Shown: positions 9,603 to 18,674, counted from the first letter of the stretch. The stretch is DNA of 64,000 bases from Lonsdalea britannica (GCF_002111595.1 NZ_LUTN01000002.1:1-64000); one strand, 5' to 3'. Numbers and translations: made by a program. Notes: generated from the sequence alone by a model not told the origin.

Positions 9603-9974
9603 ATGGCAAACAATAAAGGTTGGATTGGGATAATCAGTTGCATGGTGTTGTTTACACTGGTTTTTCTCAGTCAAAAGATGATGTCGTTCAAAGTAGCGAC
9701 GGTACAGGGGGGTAATGGCGAACCGGGCATGTTGCTATTTTTACTGCCGGGTATGATCTCCAGCTATCTGACGGGGTGCGACAGAATGCGTTATACCCTG
9801 ATTGGCGCCTTGATCGCGGTTCCCCTCTGTCTGTGGCTGCTGCGTGCAGGCCATGCGTCTTGCGGGTCATTCTGGCAAGATTTGGCGTATGTCGTGGTGT
9901 CAGTATTCTGGACTTTGCTGGGCGGGTTGCTGCTGCTATTTCTGAGGGCGGTGATGCGTCACTTCTTTCGCTGA
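9603..9974 (+). CDS. ybjM: Small inner-membrane protein YbjM
   Basis: A 123-residue hydrophobic protein equivalent to E. coli YbjM (125 aa), of unknown function. Start ATG 9603 follows AGAAGGCGAAGC; the frame is open further upstream but without family similarity. Four membrane segments are likely: about 6-24, 42-58, 64-82 and 93-114. Shared landmarks with YbjM are LLFLLPGMISS and the C-terminal FWQDLAYVVVSVFWTLLG. It lies between ybjL and grxA, the E. coli position. The overall identity is modest, so the name rests on position, length and these motifs. Confidence 0.8.
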   Translation: MANNKGWIGIISCMVLFTLVFLSQKMMSFKVATVQGGNGEPGMLLFLLPGMISSYLTGCDRMRYTLIGALIAVPLCLWLLRAGHASCGSFWQDLAYVVVSVFWTLLGGLLLLFLRAVMRHFFR

Positions 9975-10040
9975 GGTAACGTGGGGCTTGTCTTTCCTCG
10001 CAGGGAGTGAAGTCTCGATGGTGATTCATCCTTCAGCGTA

Positions 10041-10062
10041 AAAAAGGCGCGGGAAGCGCCTT
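10041..10062 (-). terminator. Rho-independent terminator of grxA
   Basis: AAGGCGC (10044-10050) pairs with GCGCCTT (10056-10062) around a 5-base loop. On the minus strand the stem is followed by a T-run, so it ends the grxA transcript. It may also stop ybjM transcripts coming the other way. Confidence 0.8.
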
Positions 10063-10094
10063 CTGTCTCATCAATTATCTGTTAAGTGACATTG

Positions 10095-10358
10095 TCACTT
10101 GAACAGATTCAGATGTTCTTTCGCATAAGCTTCAAAATCTGTGCAGCCGCCGATGTGCTGCTCATCCAGGAAAATCTGCGGAACGGTCTCAACCGGTTTG
10201 CCGACGGTTTTTGACAGATCGGCTTTGGTGATCCCTTCTTCCTGAATATCAACGTAGCGATAGCTGAAATCATCGCGCTGAGCGGTCAGTTTTTCCGCCA
10301 GTTCTTTGGCGCGTACACAATAAGGACAACCTGGACGTCCGAAAATTACAGCAAACAT
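10095..10358 (-). CDS. grxA: Glutaredoxin 1
   Basis: Cytosolic glutathione-dependent disulfide reductase of 87 residues (E. coli 85) that reduces ribonucleotide reductase and other proteins. The start MFAVIFGRPG at 10358 matches the family; an upstream in-frame ATG would add eight unrelated residues. The redox motif CPYC is at 11-14. The conserved cis-proline segment ETVPQIF and the glutathione-site HIGGCTDFEAY follow. The latter has Cys where E. coli has Tyr after HIGG. It is followed by a strong terminator. Confidence 0.96.
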   Translation of the reverse strand: MFAVIFGRPGCPYCVRAKELAEKLTAQRDDFSYRYVDIQEEGITKADLSKTVGKPVETVPQIFLDEQHIGGCTDFEAYAKEHLNLFK

Positions 10359-10629
10359 GCTTACTCCTTCATTCAATCTCAAATTTAGCCAACCCTTTTA
10401 CTATGCCCGGATGAAAACGCAATAAAAAGCAGTCATTGCCTGTCGTAGTGATGCCCTGAGGCTATCAGTGCCGCGAAGAAGTTCGATGCTCTGCGTTGTG
10501 AGCCTTGCAGGCTGTCTTATAATTGTGGGCTGAGCGACGCATACTGTCGCTGTTAATTTTGTCGATTGCCGCGCCCACCGCTGTCCATCGGCGCGTCAGC
10601 CACTTTCATCACGCGTAAGGATCGCCATC

Positions 10630-11352
10630 GTGACTCCCACTATCGATTTACTTTGTCATCACCGCTCCATTCGCCAGTTTACCGACCAACCGCTGACCGA
10701 CGACCAGCGTCAGGCCATTTTTCAGTCCGCCCGGAGTGCCTCGACCTCTAGCATGTTGCAATGTGTCTCCCTGATTCGCATTACCGACAATGCGTCTCGT
10801 CAGGCGCTGGTCAAACTGAGCGGAGGTCAGGCGTATGTGGCGCAGGCGCCGGAGTTTTGGGTTTTTTGCGCGGACTTCAATCGACACCTGCAAATCTTCC
10901 CGGAAGCGGAGGTGGGGCTGGCGGAGCAGCTGTTGCTGGGCTGCGTCGATACCGCCATTATGGCGCAGAATGCGTTGGTGGCGGCGGAGTCGCTCGGGCT
11001 GGGCGGCGTGTACATCGGCGGAATCCGTAACCATATCGCGGAAGTCACGGCGTTGCTTAAACTGCCTGAACAGGTGCTGCCGTTGTTCGGGCTTTGCCTT
11101 GGCTATCCGGCGGCCCAGCCGGATCAAAAGCCGCGTCTGCCTGCGGAGCTGATGATCCATGAAAATACCTATGCACCGTTGGATAAAAGCGTGTTGGCGC
11201 AGTATGACCAGCAGCTGACGGAATATTACCAGCAGCGCGGCGACAATAAGCACAGCGGCAGCTGGAGCGACCATATCCGAAAAGCGTTGGCAAAAGAACA
11301 ACGTCCTTTCATGTTGAATTACCTACATTCTCAGGGATGGATTAGACGCTGA
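10630..11352 (+). CDS. nfsA: Oxygen-insensitive NADPH nitroreductase NfsA
   Basis: FMN-dependent major nitroreductase of 240 residues, the same length as E. coli NfsA; it reduces nitroaromatics and quinones by two-electron steps. Translation uses a GTG at 10630 (product begins MTPTIDLLCHHRSIRQFTD). FMN-contact motifs are HRSIR at the N-terminus, FWVFCADFNRHLQ, QNALVAAESLGLGGVYIGGIRN, and the C-terminal GSWSDHIRKAL. The E. coli upstream neighbour ybjC is not present; only 271 bases without a gene separate nfsA from grxA. rimK, which follows nfsA in E. coli, is also missing. Confidence 0.95.
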   Translation: MTPTIDLLCHHRSIRQFTDQPLTDDQRQAIFQSARSASTSSMLQCVSLIRITDNASRQALVKLSGGQAYVAQAPEFWVFCADFNRHLQIFPEAEVGLAEQLLLGCVDTAIMAQNALVAAESLGLGGVYIGGIRNHIAEVTALLKLPEQVLPLFGLCLGYPAAQPDQKPRLPAELMIHENTYAPLDKSVLAQYDQQLTEYYQQRGDNKHSGSWSDHIRKALAKEQRPFMLNYLHSQGWIRR

Positions 11353-11353
11353 C

Positions 11354-11378
11354 GCGGCACTGAGTCAGTGCGCTTTTT
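11354..11378 (+). terminator. Terminator after nfsA
   Basis: GCACT (11357-11361) and AGTGC (11367-11371) form a short GC-flanked stem that is followed by GC and five T residues at 11374-11378, directly after the nfsA stop codon. Confidence 0.65.
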
Positions 11379-11767
11379 CCGATGACCCGTGTGGCGCTAA
11401 CGCGTCAAGGCAGGCTGACGAACGTCGCACTCGACGCGATTTTCGTGGGCCATGAGGACCACTCAAGGAGAGGCCAGCCCGGCGGTCGGCAAAAACAGGG
11501 GGACTCAGCGGTGTCGCTCTTGATATACTAGATTCGCGTTCAGGCGCCGTATCAGGCAGCGAATAGGCGATAGCGCTCAACTCGTTTTGCGTCTTCGTTA
11601 TCCGACTGCCCGGTGACTGTACGTCACTCCCCGCGAGCTTATGCGCAGGCCATGCTCTGTCGCCGCCGATTCCACCGGCGGGATGTTGATAGAGGGCATT
11701 AGCGCACGATAGTCTGGCGGGCCGGTGTCTTTTTTTCACTGATGGGTAAGTAATGAGGCAAGTTTAT
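11379..11767. other. Gene-free gap where rimK would be expected
   Basis: About 390 bases between nfsA and ybjN. An open frame of 124 codons on the minus strand has no recognisable domain and a Pro/Ser/Arg-rich composition typical of chance translation, so I do not call it. I found no remnant of the rimK ATP-grasp motifs. The last 100 bases presumably carry the ybjN promoter. Confidence 0.5.
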
Positions 11768-12247
11768 ATGGATTCAATCATCGTCCCTGATTTGAATGTG
11801 CTACGGCGGTGGCTGGATCAACTGGGCATCATTTATTTCGAATGTGACTCTTGCGACGCGCTGCATTTGCCGCATATGCAAAATTTCGACGGCATATTTG
11901 ATGCCAAGGTCGATATCGTCGATAAGGTCATCGTGTTTTCCGCGTTGGCGGAAGTGAAGCCGACGGCGCTAATCCCGCTGGTGGGCGACCTGAGCCAAAC
12001 TAACGCCAGTTCTCTGACGGCCAAGGTATTTCTGGACATCCAGGACGATAACCTGCCGAAGCTGATCGCCTGCCAGACCTTTAGCGCCGGTGCGGGGATC
12101 AGTCTGGAACAGTTCCGTTACTTTATGCAGCAGGCTGAAGAACAAACGTCGATGGTGATTATGGAAGCAGGTGCCAACAATCTGCTGTTTATCGGTGATG
12201 AAGAAGAGAGTCCTGCTAGTCGTGCTACCGCGCCCAGCCTTCATTGA
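11768..12247 (+). CDS. ybjN: YbjN family protein
   Basis: A 159-residue soluble protein orthologous to E. coli YbjN (158 aa). That protein has a type III secretion-chaperone-like fold and affects motility, biofilm and stress traits when its level changes; its molecular role is unresolved. The conserved core FECDSCDALHLPHMQNFDGIFDAK and the SLTAKVFLDIQDDNLPKLIACQ stretch are clear. Start ATG 11768 (MDSIIVPDLNVLRRWLD) is chosen by similarity, with GAGG 9 bases upstream; five extra residues are possible. It lies upstream of the pot operon but with 380 bases between, so it is probably a separate transcript. Confidence 0.92.
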   Translation: MDSIIVPDLNVLRRWLDQLGIIYFECDSCDALHLPHMQNFDGIFDAKVDIVDKVIVFSALAEVKPTALIPLVGDLSQTNASSLTAKVFLDIQDDNLPKLIACQTFSAGAGISLEQFRYFMQQAEEQTSMVIMEAGANNLLFIGDEEESPASRATAPSLH

Positions 12248-12627
12248 TCGTGTTATTAATCAGTTAGTACCATCGCATTTTCTTATTTTTGACCCTCCGA
12301 GTTTTATTTTAGCTTTTTCGCCTATTTGCCCTATATTCCACGGCATTTAGGCGACATTGGCCGAGCAGTATCAACCAAATCCCCCTAAATCATTCATAAA
12401 CCCCGGTTTTACTCCCCCTCTATGGTGCCTCCAGTTCAGTCCGGTTATGCTTTAAAACGGTAGTTATGCCTGCGGTCCGCCGTGTTCCGACGGTCATTCG
12501 CTATACTGAATTCTGACGCAAGTCGATGAAAACACATTGCGAATGCTGCCCTGGTCGACACACTCGCGTTATCGATAGATGCACAGTCAATCCTAATTTG
12601 TCCCCTGAGATGGAGGAATGAACGGAT
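12248..12627 (+). promoter_or_regulatory. Upstream region of potFGHI
   Basis: 380 bases without a gene, AT-rich just after ybjN. The potF ribosome-binding site GGAGG (12612-12616) lies 11 bases before its ATG. An eight-codon mini-frame (ATG 12618 to a stop ending at 12644) begins inside this spacer and overlaps the potF start, but its own Shine-Dalgarno spacing is too short, so translation is doubtful. Confidence 0.4.
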
Positions 12628-13737
12628 ATGTTCACCCAACGTAAAAAATGGTTATCGGGTGTGGTTGCCAGCGTGCTGATGGCGGCGTCCGCCACAGCAT
12701 TGGCGGAAGATAAAACGCTGCATGTCTACAACTGGTCCGACTATATTGCGCCGGACACGCTGCAGAATTTCCAGAAAGAGTCGGGCATCAAAGTCGTTTA
12801 TGACGTATTTGACTCCAACGAACTGTTGGAAGGCAAATTGATGGCGGGCAGCACCGGATTCGACCTGGTGGTGCCTTCGGCCAGCTTTCTGGAGCGTCAG
12901 CTGAGCGCGGGCATTTTTCAGCCGCTCGACAAGAGCCGACTGCCGAATTACCAAAACCTCGATCCTGAGCTGATGAAACTGATTGAACCTCACGATCCGG
13001 GTCATCAATACGCGGTGCCCTATTTATGGGCGACCACTGGTATCGGCTACAACGTCGACAAGGTCAAAGCGGTGCTGGGCAAAGATGCTCCGGTGAACAG
13101 CTGGGATTTGGTGCTCAAACCTGAAAACCTGGAAAAACTGAAAAGTTGCGGCGTTTCCTTCCTCGACGCTCCGGCGGAAATCTATGCCACCGTGCTGAAT
13201 TATCAGGGTAAAGATCCTAACAGCACGAAAGAGAGCGACTACACGCAATCCGCCAACGACCTGCTGCTGAAGCTGCGCCCAAGCATCCGCTACTTCCACT
13301 CCTCGCAATACATCAACGATCTGGCTAACGGCGACATTTGCGTCGCGATTGGCTGGGCCGGGGACGTGATGCAGGCGTCGAACCGCGCCAAAGAGGCGAA
13401 AAACGGCGTCAATATTGGTTACAGCATCCCGAAAGAGGGCGCGCTGGCCTTCTTCGACGTGCTGGCGATCCCGAAAGATGCCAAAAATCTGGATGAGACC
13501 TATGCATTCCTTAACTACCTGCTGAAACCGGATGTAATTGCGGGGATTACCAACTATGTCTATTACGCTAACCCGAACAAGGCGTCTTTGCCGCTAGTGA
13601 AAGACGACGTTAAAAATAACCCGGGCATTTACCCGCCGGCCGATGTTCGCGCCAAGCTGTTTACGTTAAAAGTGCAGTCCCCGAAAATCGATCGCGTGAT
13701 CACCCGTTCGTGGACCAAGGTCAAGAGCGGTAAATAA
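12628..13737 (+). CDS. potF: Putrescine-binding periplasmic protein PotF
   Basis: Polyamine-binding component of the PotFGHI putrescine importer (369 aa; E. coli 370). A signal peptide occupies residues 1-26 (KKWLSGVVASVLMAASATALA, cut before EDKTL). Mature-protein landmarks are LHVYNWSDYIAPDTL, the SNELLEGKLMAGSTGFD and VVPSASFLERQ segments, YLWATTGIGYN, and IGWAGDVMQA, all ligand-site regions in PotF. The ATPase and two permeases follow within about 110 bases in the same direction, so this is the first gene of an operon. Confidence 0.96.
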   Translation: MFTQRKKWLSGVVASVLMAASATALAEDKTLHVYNWSDYIAPDTLQNFQKESGIKVVYDVFDSNELLEGKLMAGSTGFDLVVPSASFLERQLSAGIFQPLDKSRLPNYQNLDPELMKLIEPHDPGHQYAVPYLWATTGIGYNVDKVKAVLGKDAPVNSWDLVLKPENLEKLKSCGVSFLDAPAEIYATVLNYQGKDPNSTKESDYTQSANDLLLKLRPSIRYFHSSQYINDLANGDICVAIGWAGDVMQASNRAKEAKNGVNIGYSIPKEGALAFFDVLAIPKDAKNLDETYAFLNYLLKPDVIAGITNYVYYANPNKASLPLVKDDVKNNPGIYPPADVRAKLFTLKVQSPKIDRVITRSWTKVKSGK

Positions 13738-13846
13738 CAGCTATTCTGACCTTGGCAATCAGGCGGCGGCGATCGCCTGATTGCCCCTTCATCTGTCGCA
13801 GTCCATTGACTGCGATGTATCTTGCTTCTGCCGGAGAGCCCTATTT

Positions 13847-14980
13847 GTGAACGAAGCGATTTCCCGCCCTCAGCCTAAAACCCAAAAGGCGGTCACTCCG
13901 TTGCTGGAGGTCCGCAATCTGACCAAATCCTACGACGGACAAGTGGCCGTTGATGATGTCAGCCTGACCATCTACAAGGGTGAACTCTTCGCTCTGCTGG
14001 GTGCGTCCGGCTGCGGTAAATCTACACTGCTGCGCATGCTGGCCGGTTTCGAGCGCCCGACGCAGGGGCAAATCATGCTGGACGGTCAGGATCTGTCGCT
14101 GGTACCGCCTTATCTGCGTCCTATCAATATGATGTTCCAGTCCTATGCGCTGTTCCCCCACATGTCCGTTGAGAAAAATATCGCGTTTGGCCTTAAACAG
14201 GACAAACTGTCACGCGGCGAGATCAAAGACCGCGTGGCGGAGATGTTGTCGCTGGTGCATATGCAGGAGTTCGCCAACCGTAAGCCGCATCAGCTTTCCG
14301 GCGGCCAGCGCCAGCGTGTCGCATTGGCGCGCAGCCTCTCGAAACGTCCGAAGCTGCTGCTGTTGGATGAACCGATGGGCGCGCTGGACAAAAAGCTGCG
14401 CGATCGCATGCAGCTCGAGGTCGTCGATATTCTGGATCGCGTTGGCGTGACGTGCGTCATGGTCACTCACGATCAGGAAGAAGCGATGACGATGGCGGGG
14501 CGTATCGCCATCATGAACCGCGGCAAGTTTGTGCAGATCGGCGAGCCGGAAGAGATTTACGAGAATCCGACCACCCGGTTCAGCGCGGAATTTATCGGCT
14601 CGGTGAACATGTTTGAAGGGCTGTTGCAGGAGCGTCAGGACGATGCGTTCATCGTGCAAAGCCCGGGGCTGGTGCATCCGCTCAAAGTGGCTTCCGACGT
14701 CTCGGTCGTCGATGGTGTACCTGTATCCATCGCGCTGCGCCCGGAAAAAATCATGCTGTGTGAAAACGTGCCGGAAGACGGCTGCAACTTCGCGGTGGGC
14801 GAGGTCGTTCATATCGCTTATCTGGGCGATTTGTCGATTTACCACGTTCGCCTGCAAAGCGGACAGATCATCAGCGCTCAGTTGCAGAACGCCTATCGCT
14901 ATCGCAAAAATGCGCCGACGTGGGGCGATGAAGTGCGGTTGTGCTGGGATGCGGACAGCTGTGTGGTGCTGACGGTGTAG
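13847..14980 (+). CDS. potG: Putrescine ABC transporter ATPase PotG
   Basis: ATP-binding subunit of the putrescine importer, 377 residues as in E. coli. The start is a GTG at 13847 (product MNEAISRPQPKTQKAVTPLLEVRNLTKSY), preceded by GGAGAG; the frame is open for 22 codons upstream but without similarity. Walker A is GASGCGKST, signature LSGGQRQR, Walker B LLLLDEPMGALD, and the H-loop is VTHDQEEA. The C-terminal TOBE-like regulatory region (from about residue 260) contains LRPEKIML and HIAYLGDLS. The adjacent potH begins 18 bases after the stop. Confidence 0.96.
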   Translation: MNEAISRPQPKTQKAVTPLLEVRNLTKSYDGQVAVDDVSLTIYKGELFALLGASGCGKSTLLRMLAGFERPTQGQIMLDGQDLSLVPPYLRPINMMFQSYALFPHMSVEKNIAFGLKQDKLSRGEIKDRVAEMLSLVHMQEFANRKPHQLSGGQRQRVALARSLSKRPKLLLLDEPMGALDKKLRDRMQLEVVDILDRVGVTCVMVTHDQEEAMTMAGRIAIMNRGKFVQIGEPEEIYENPTTRFSAEFIGSVNMFEGLLQERQDDAFIVQSPGLVHPLKVASDVSVVDGVPVSIALRPEKIMLCENVPEDGCNFAVGEVVHIAYLGDLSIYHVRLQSGQIISAQLQNAYRYRKNAPTWGDEVRLCWDADSCVVLTV

Positions 14981-14998
14981 CAAGGGGAGCACACATCA

Positions 14999-15946
14999 AT
15001 GACGACTTTATCTGAACAACACCCGACATCGGGAAAAACCGTCGGCCTGCTCAGGCGCTGGCGGATGCTGCATGGACACAAAGCAGTGATCGCGCTGCCG
15101 TATTTATGGCTGTTGTGTCTGTTCATGCTGCCGTTCCTGATTGTCTTCAAAATCAGTCTGGCGGAAATGGCGCGTACGGTGCCGCCATATACCGATCTGA
15201 TGACGTGGGTCGATGGCACGTTAAATATTGCGCTGAACATCGGCAACTATTTGCAGTTGTTATCTGACCCGCTGTACATCGAGGCTTATCTCCAGTCGTT
15301 GCAGGTCGCGGCGATTTCGACGCTGCTCTGTCTGCTGCTGGGCTATCCGCTGGCCTGGGCGGTCGCGCACAGCAAACCGTCGACCCGCAATATTCTGTTG
15401 CTGCTGGTGATCCTGCCTTCATGGACGTCGTTTCTGATCCGGGTGTATGCGTGGATGGGGATTTTGAAAGAAAACGGCATTCTGAATAACTTTCTGTTGT
15501 GGCTAGGCGTTATCGACAGTCCGATGACGATCCTTCACACCAATCTGGCGGTTTACATCGGCGTGGTGTACTCCTACCTGCCGTTTATGGTACTGCCGAT
15601 TTACACCGCGCTGACGCGGCTGGACTACTCGCTGGTGGAAGCGTCGCTGGATCTTGGCGCTCGACCGTTCAAAACCTTCTTGAGCGTCATCGTGCCGTTG
15701 ACCAAGGGCGGTATTATCGCGGGGTCGATGCTGGTCTTTATCCCGACCGTCGGCGAATACGTTATTCCGGAACTGCTGGGCGGCCCTGACAGCATTATGA
15801 TCGGCCGTATTCTATGGCAGGAATTCTTCAACAACCGCGATTGGCCGGTGGCGTCCGCGGTGGCGACGGTCATGTTGCTCCTGCTGATCGTCCCCATCAT
15901 CTGGTTCCATAAACACCAAAATAAAGCGGCGGAGGAGCAGGCATGA
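14999..15946 (+). CDS. potH: Putrescine ABC transporter permease PotH
   Basis: First inner-membrane permease of PotFGHI (315 aa; E. coli 317). It has six predicted membrane helices beginning with IALPYLWLLCLFMLPFLIVF (about residues 31-50). The EAA loop is VEASLDLGARPFKTFLSVIVPLTKGGI, near residues 213-239. The STRNILLLLVILPSWTSFLIR and GEYVIPELLGGPDSIMIG stretches are typical of the polyamine subfamily. The stop overlaps the potI start (ATGA), showing translational coupling. Confidence 0.96.
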   Translation: MTTLSEQHPTSGKTVGLLRRWRMLHGHKAVIALPYLWLLCLFMLPFLIVFKISLAEMARTVPPYTDLMTWVDGTLNIALNIGNYLQLLSDPLYIEAYLQSLQVAAISTLLCLLLGYPLAWAVAHSKPSTRNILLLLVILPSWTSFLIRVYAWMGILKENGILNNFLLWLGVIDSPMTILHTNLAVYIGVVYSYLPFMVLPIYTALTRLDYSLVEASLDLGARPFKTFLSVIVPLTKGGIIAGSMLVFIPTVGEYVIPELLGGPDSIMIGRILWQEFFNNRDWPVASAVATVMLLLLIVPIIWFHKHQNKAAEEQA

Positions 15947-16845
15947 ATGATTTACCGGCAGTGCGATCCCCTTGGCGAATTTTGATTTTGGTGCTGGGCT
16001 TCACCTTTCTGTATGCGCCCATGCTGATGCTGGTGGTCTACTCGTTTAACAGCTCTCGTCTGGTGACAGTATGGGCGGGATGGTCCACGCAGTGGTATAC
16101 GGCGCTGTTCCATGACTCCGCGATGATAAGCGCGGTGGTGCTCAGCCTGACGATTGCGGCGGCGTCGGCGACGATGGCCGTGGTGATTGGGACGATGGCG
16201 TCGCTGGTCATGGTGCGCTTCGGCAGCTTCCGCGGGTCGAACGGTTTCGCCTTCATGCTGACGGCGCCATTGGTGATGCCCGACGTCATCACCGGTCTGT
16301 CGCTGCTGCTGCTGTTCGTCGCGCTGGGGCACGCCATCGGCTGGCCGGCGGAGCGTGGGATGCTGACCATCTGGCTGGCGCACGTGACCTTCTGCTCGGC
16401 CTATGTGGCGGTGGTCGTCAGCGCGCGTCTGCGCGAGTTGGACCATTCGATCGAAGAAGCGGCGATGGACTTGGGCGCGACGCCGCTCAAAGTGTTCTTT
16501 ATTATCACCGTGCCGATGATTGCGCCTGCGCTGGTTTCGGGTTGGCTGCTCGCGTTCACGCTGTCGCTGGACGATCTGGTGATCGCCAGTTTTGTCTCGG
16601 GCCCCGGTGCAACCACGCTACCTATGCTAGTCTTCTCCAGCGTGAGGATGGGGGTTAATCCGCAGATTAACGCGCTGGCTTCGCTGATACTCTTGGTGGT
16701 TGGCATTATTGGTATTATTGCGTGGTGGTTTATGGCTCGGGCGGAGAAGCAGCGGCAACGCGATATGCAAAAAGCCCGTCAGGCTGATCGGCATACTGCG
16801 AGTGAGCGCCGGTCCGGCCGTCACCATAACGCCACCTTGATTTGA
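15943..16845 (+). CDS. potI: Putrescine ABC transporter permease PotI, extended C-terminus
   Basis: Second permease of the importer. The body matches PotI: FLYAPMLMLVVYSFNSSRLV near the start, TAPLVMPDVITGLSLLLLF, the EAA loop EEAAMDLGATPLKVFFIITVPMIAPALVSGW, and LSLDDLVIASFVSGPGATTLPM. At 300 residues it is about 20 longer than E. coli PotI (281). The extra tail after MQKARQ is basic and Ser/His-rich. Its last codons and the stop lie inside a 15-bp-arm inverted repeat (16823-16859), so the tail may be a recent read-through into the hairpin. Confidence 0.94.
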   Translation: MNDLPAVRSPWRILILVLGFTFLYAPMLMLVVYSFNSSRLVTVWAGWSTQWYTALFHDSAMISAVVLSLTIAAASATMAVVIGTMASLVMVRFGSFRGSNGFAFMLTAPLVMPDVITGLSLLLLFVALGHAIGWPAERGMLTIWLAHVTFCSAYVAVVVSARLRELDHSIEEAAMDLGATPLKVFFIITVPMIAPALVSGWLLAFTLSLDDLVIASFVSGPGATTLPMLVFSSVRMGVNPQINALASLILLVVGIIGIIAWWFMARAEKQRQRDMQKARQADRHTASERRSGRHHNATLI

Positions 16846-16859
16846 GGTGGCGTTATGGT
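16823..16859. repeat. 15-bp perfect inverted repeat spanning potI stop and ybjO start
   Basis: ACCATAACGCCACCT (16823-16837) and AGGTGGCGTTATGGT (16845-16859) are perfect reverse complements around TGATTTG. The stem contains the potI stop codon and the first ATG of ybjO. It can act as a transcript-end hairpin for the pot operon, or sequester the ybjO start codon. No U-run follows. Confidence 0.8.
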
Positions 16860-17355
16860 TTATGGGGAGGAGAGTCTTATTCTGTCTATAAAAAAGGATG
16901 CATTGCGACTGTACCGACGCGGCACGCCCGTCGCGGTTATGGTGGCGGGAACCGGGATTATCGCCACCCGCTGCGTGGGGCTGGCATTGGTGATTGGCGA
17001 GCTGGGCCTGGAGGGGTTCAGCGGTTGGCTAAGCGACAGCGCCGCGCAATGGGATACCACGCTGCTGATGCTGGCGGCATGGTTGCTGTTTTGCCTTGAA
17101 GTTCGCTGTGGGTTTGCGGTGCTTTATGGACGCGACTGGGGACGCTGGTGCTATCTGGCTTGCCAAGGCCTGACGGTGCTCTACCTTCTTGTCGCGTCGG
17201 TCGCGAATGTGCTGCCTCCCATTTTTTATCTAAGCGCAGAGGATGAAATGGGCGTGCTTCAACAGCTGCTGGAACACAAAGCGGCGGATGTCGTCATGTT
17301 GTTGCTCCTGTTTGTCCCCCGGCGCAGCCAGCGATTTTTTATGCGCCACAAATAA
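16855..17355 (+). CDS. ybjO: Inner-membrane protein YbjO
   Basis: DUF2593-type membrane protein of up to 166 residues (E. coli YbjO 162), function unknown. Three to four hydrophobic segments are visible (about 27-50, 68-90, 100-120 and 143-156). The C-terminal [14 protein letters not shown] matches the E. coli LLFVPSTSRRFF. The first ATG, 16855, lies inside the hairpin described above and has no ribosome-binding site, whereas a good GGGGAGGAG lies at about 16864-16872. The real start may therefore be a non-ATG codon near 16879-16882. It sits between potI and rlmC as in E. coli. Confidence 0.82.
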   Translation: MVYGEESLILSIKKDALRLYRRGTPVAVMVAGTGIIATRCVGLALVIGELGLEGFSGWLSDSAAQWDTTLLMLAAWLLFCLEVRCGFAVLYGRDWGRWCYLACQGLTVLYLLVASVANVLPPIFYLSAEDEMGVLQQLLEHKAADVVMLLLLFVPRRSQRFFMRHK

Positions 17356-17422
17356 TCTTTCGCTCAAGGGGGTGATACAATTCGCCTCCTTTAGTTTCTT
17401 AACAGGTTTTAGATTTACCGTG

Positions 17423-18553
17423 ATGGATTGCGCCCGCTACAACGACGGCTCCTGCCGTTCCTGCCAATGGTTGGAAAAAGAGTATCCGCAGCAGTTGGAA
17501 GACAAACAGCAGCACTTGAATGAATTGCTGGTCGACCATCCGGTTCGTCAGTGGCTCCCTGCATTTCCGTCGCCGCTCGCGGCTTTTCGCAACAAAGCCA
17601 AAATGGTGGTGAGCGGCAGCGTCGAACGACCGCTATTGGGCGTATTACATCGTGACGGCACTCCCGTCGATCTGTGCGATTGCCCGCTTTATCCCGACAG
17701 TTTCCAACCTATCTTCGCGGTATTGAAGACGTTTATTGCACGGGCGGGATTAACGCCCTATCAGGTCGCCCGTCGGCGCGGCGAACTGAAATACCTGCTG
17801 CTGACGGAAAGTCGGTTGAACGGTCAATGTATGCTGCGGTTTGTTTTGCGCTCGGAAACCAAGTTGGATCAACTGCGCGCGGCGCTGCCGTGGTTACAGG
17901 AACAGCTGCCGCAGCTGACCGTGATCTCGGCGAATATCCAGCCGGTGCATCAGGCGATCATGGAAGGTGACCGAGAGATTCCGCTGAGTCGACAGCAGGT
18001 GTTGGAGGAAGCGTTCAATCAGATACCGCTCGCCATCCGTCCTCACAGTTTCTTTCAAACTAATCCTGACGTGGCCGCCGCGTTATACGATACCGCGCGA
18101 CGTTGGGTGCGCGAGCTACCGGTTCACAGCCTGTGGGATCTGTTTTGCGGTGTCGGCGGCTTCGGGCTTCACTGCGCAACGCCGGAGATGACGCTGACCG
18201 GCATTGAAATCAGCGCTGAAGCCATCGCCTGCGCGCGACGCTCCGCCGAGCAGCTCGGTCTGGAGAAGGTTCACTTCGAGGCGCTCGATTCGACGCGGTT
18301 CGCGACCGGGGAAGGGGCCGTGCCGGATTTGGTGATTGTGAACCCGCCTCGTCGCGGTATTGGGGAAGATCTCTGCCAGTACCTCAGCCGGATGGCGCCG
18401 CCGTACATCCTGTACTCCAGCTGTAATGCGCAAAGCATGGCCAAGGATATGTCGCGTCTACCGGACTATCGCGCCGAGCAAATTCAGCTGTTCGATATGT
18501 TCCCGCATACCGCGCATTATGAAGTGCTGACCTTGCTGAAGCGGGTGGCGTGA
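17423..18553 (+). CDS. rlmC: 23S rRNA (uracil-747-C5)-methyltransferase RlmC
   Basis: SAM-dependent RNA methyltransferase (formerly RumB) that makes m5U747 in 23S rRNA. It has 376 residues (E. coli 375) when started at ATG 17423 ([11 protein letters not shown]). The iron-sulfur cysteines are Cys3, Cys11, Cys14 and Cys87 (CDCPLYP). The SAM-binding motif is [15 protein letters not shown], then NPPRRGIG, and the catalytic cysteine is in YSSCNAQ near the C-terminus. The frame extends upstream over ybjO without similarity, so the later start is used. It follows ybjO after about 70 bases. Confidence 0.96.
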   Translation: MDCARYNDGSCRSCQWLEKEYPQQLEDKQQHLNELLVDHPVRQWLPAFPSPLAAFRNKAKMVVSGSVERPLLGVLHRDGTPVDLCDCPLYPDSFQPIFAVLKTFIARAGLTPYQVARRRGELKYLLLTESRLNGQCMLRFVLRSETKLDQLRAALPWLQEQLPQLTVISANIQPVHQAIMEGDREIPLSRQQVLEEAFNQIPLAIRPHSFFQTNPDVAAALYDTARRWVRELPVHSLWDLFCGVGGFGLHCATPEMTLTGIEISAEAIACARRSAEQLGLEKVHFEALDSTRFATGEGAVPDLVIVNPPRRGIGEDLCQYLSRMAPPYILYSSCNAQSMAKDMSRLPDYRAEQIQLFDMFPHTAHYEVLTLLKRVA

Positions 18554-18632
18554 CAATTCCTGGCTCGTCATCAAGTGCTTGTGGGTAAAACCCGGATTAA
18601 ACGTGAGGGGCTGAATCGGGAAGGGGGTTAAG

Positions 18633-18653
18633 ACGGGCTGTTGTGCAGCCCGT
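18633..18653. terminator. Hairpin between convergent rlmC and artJ
   Basis: ACGGGCTG (18633-18640) and CAGCCCGT (18646-18653) pair across TTGTG. It lies between the convergent rlmC and artJ stops and could serve either transcript, though neither side has a strong T-run. Confidence 0.55.
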
Positions 18654-18674
18654 TGACGATGATATCTCTCTGAC

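Noticed and set aside
11365-11739. A 124-codon minus-strand frame in the nfsA-ybjN gap
   Set aside because: Not antisense to a gene, so considered, but low-complexity Ser/Pro/Arg content and no homology or ribosome-binding site.
12618-12644. Eight-codon leader peptide overlapping the potF start
   Set aside because: The Shine-Dalgarno is only one base from its ATG, too close for efficient initiation.
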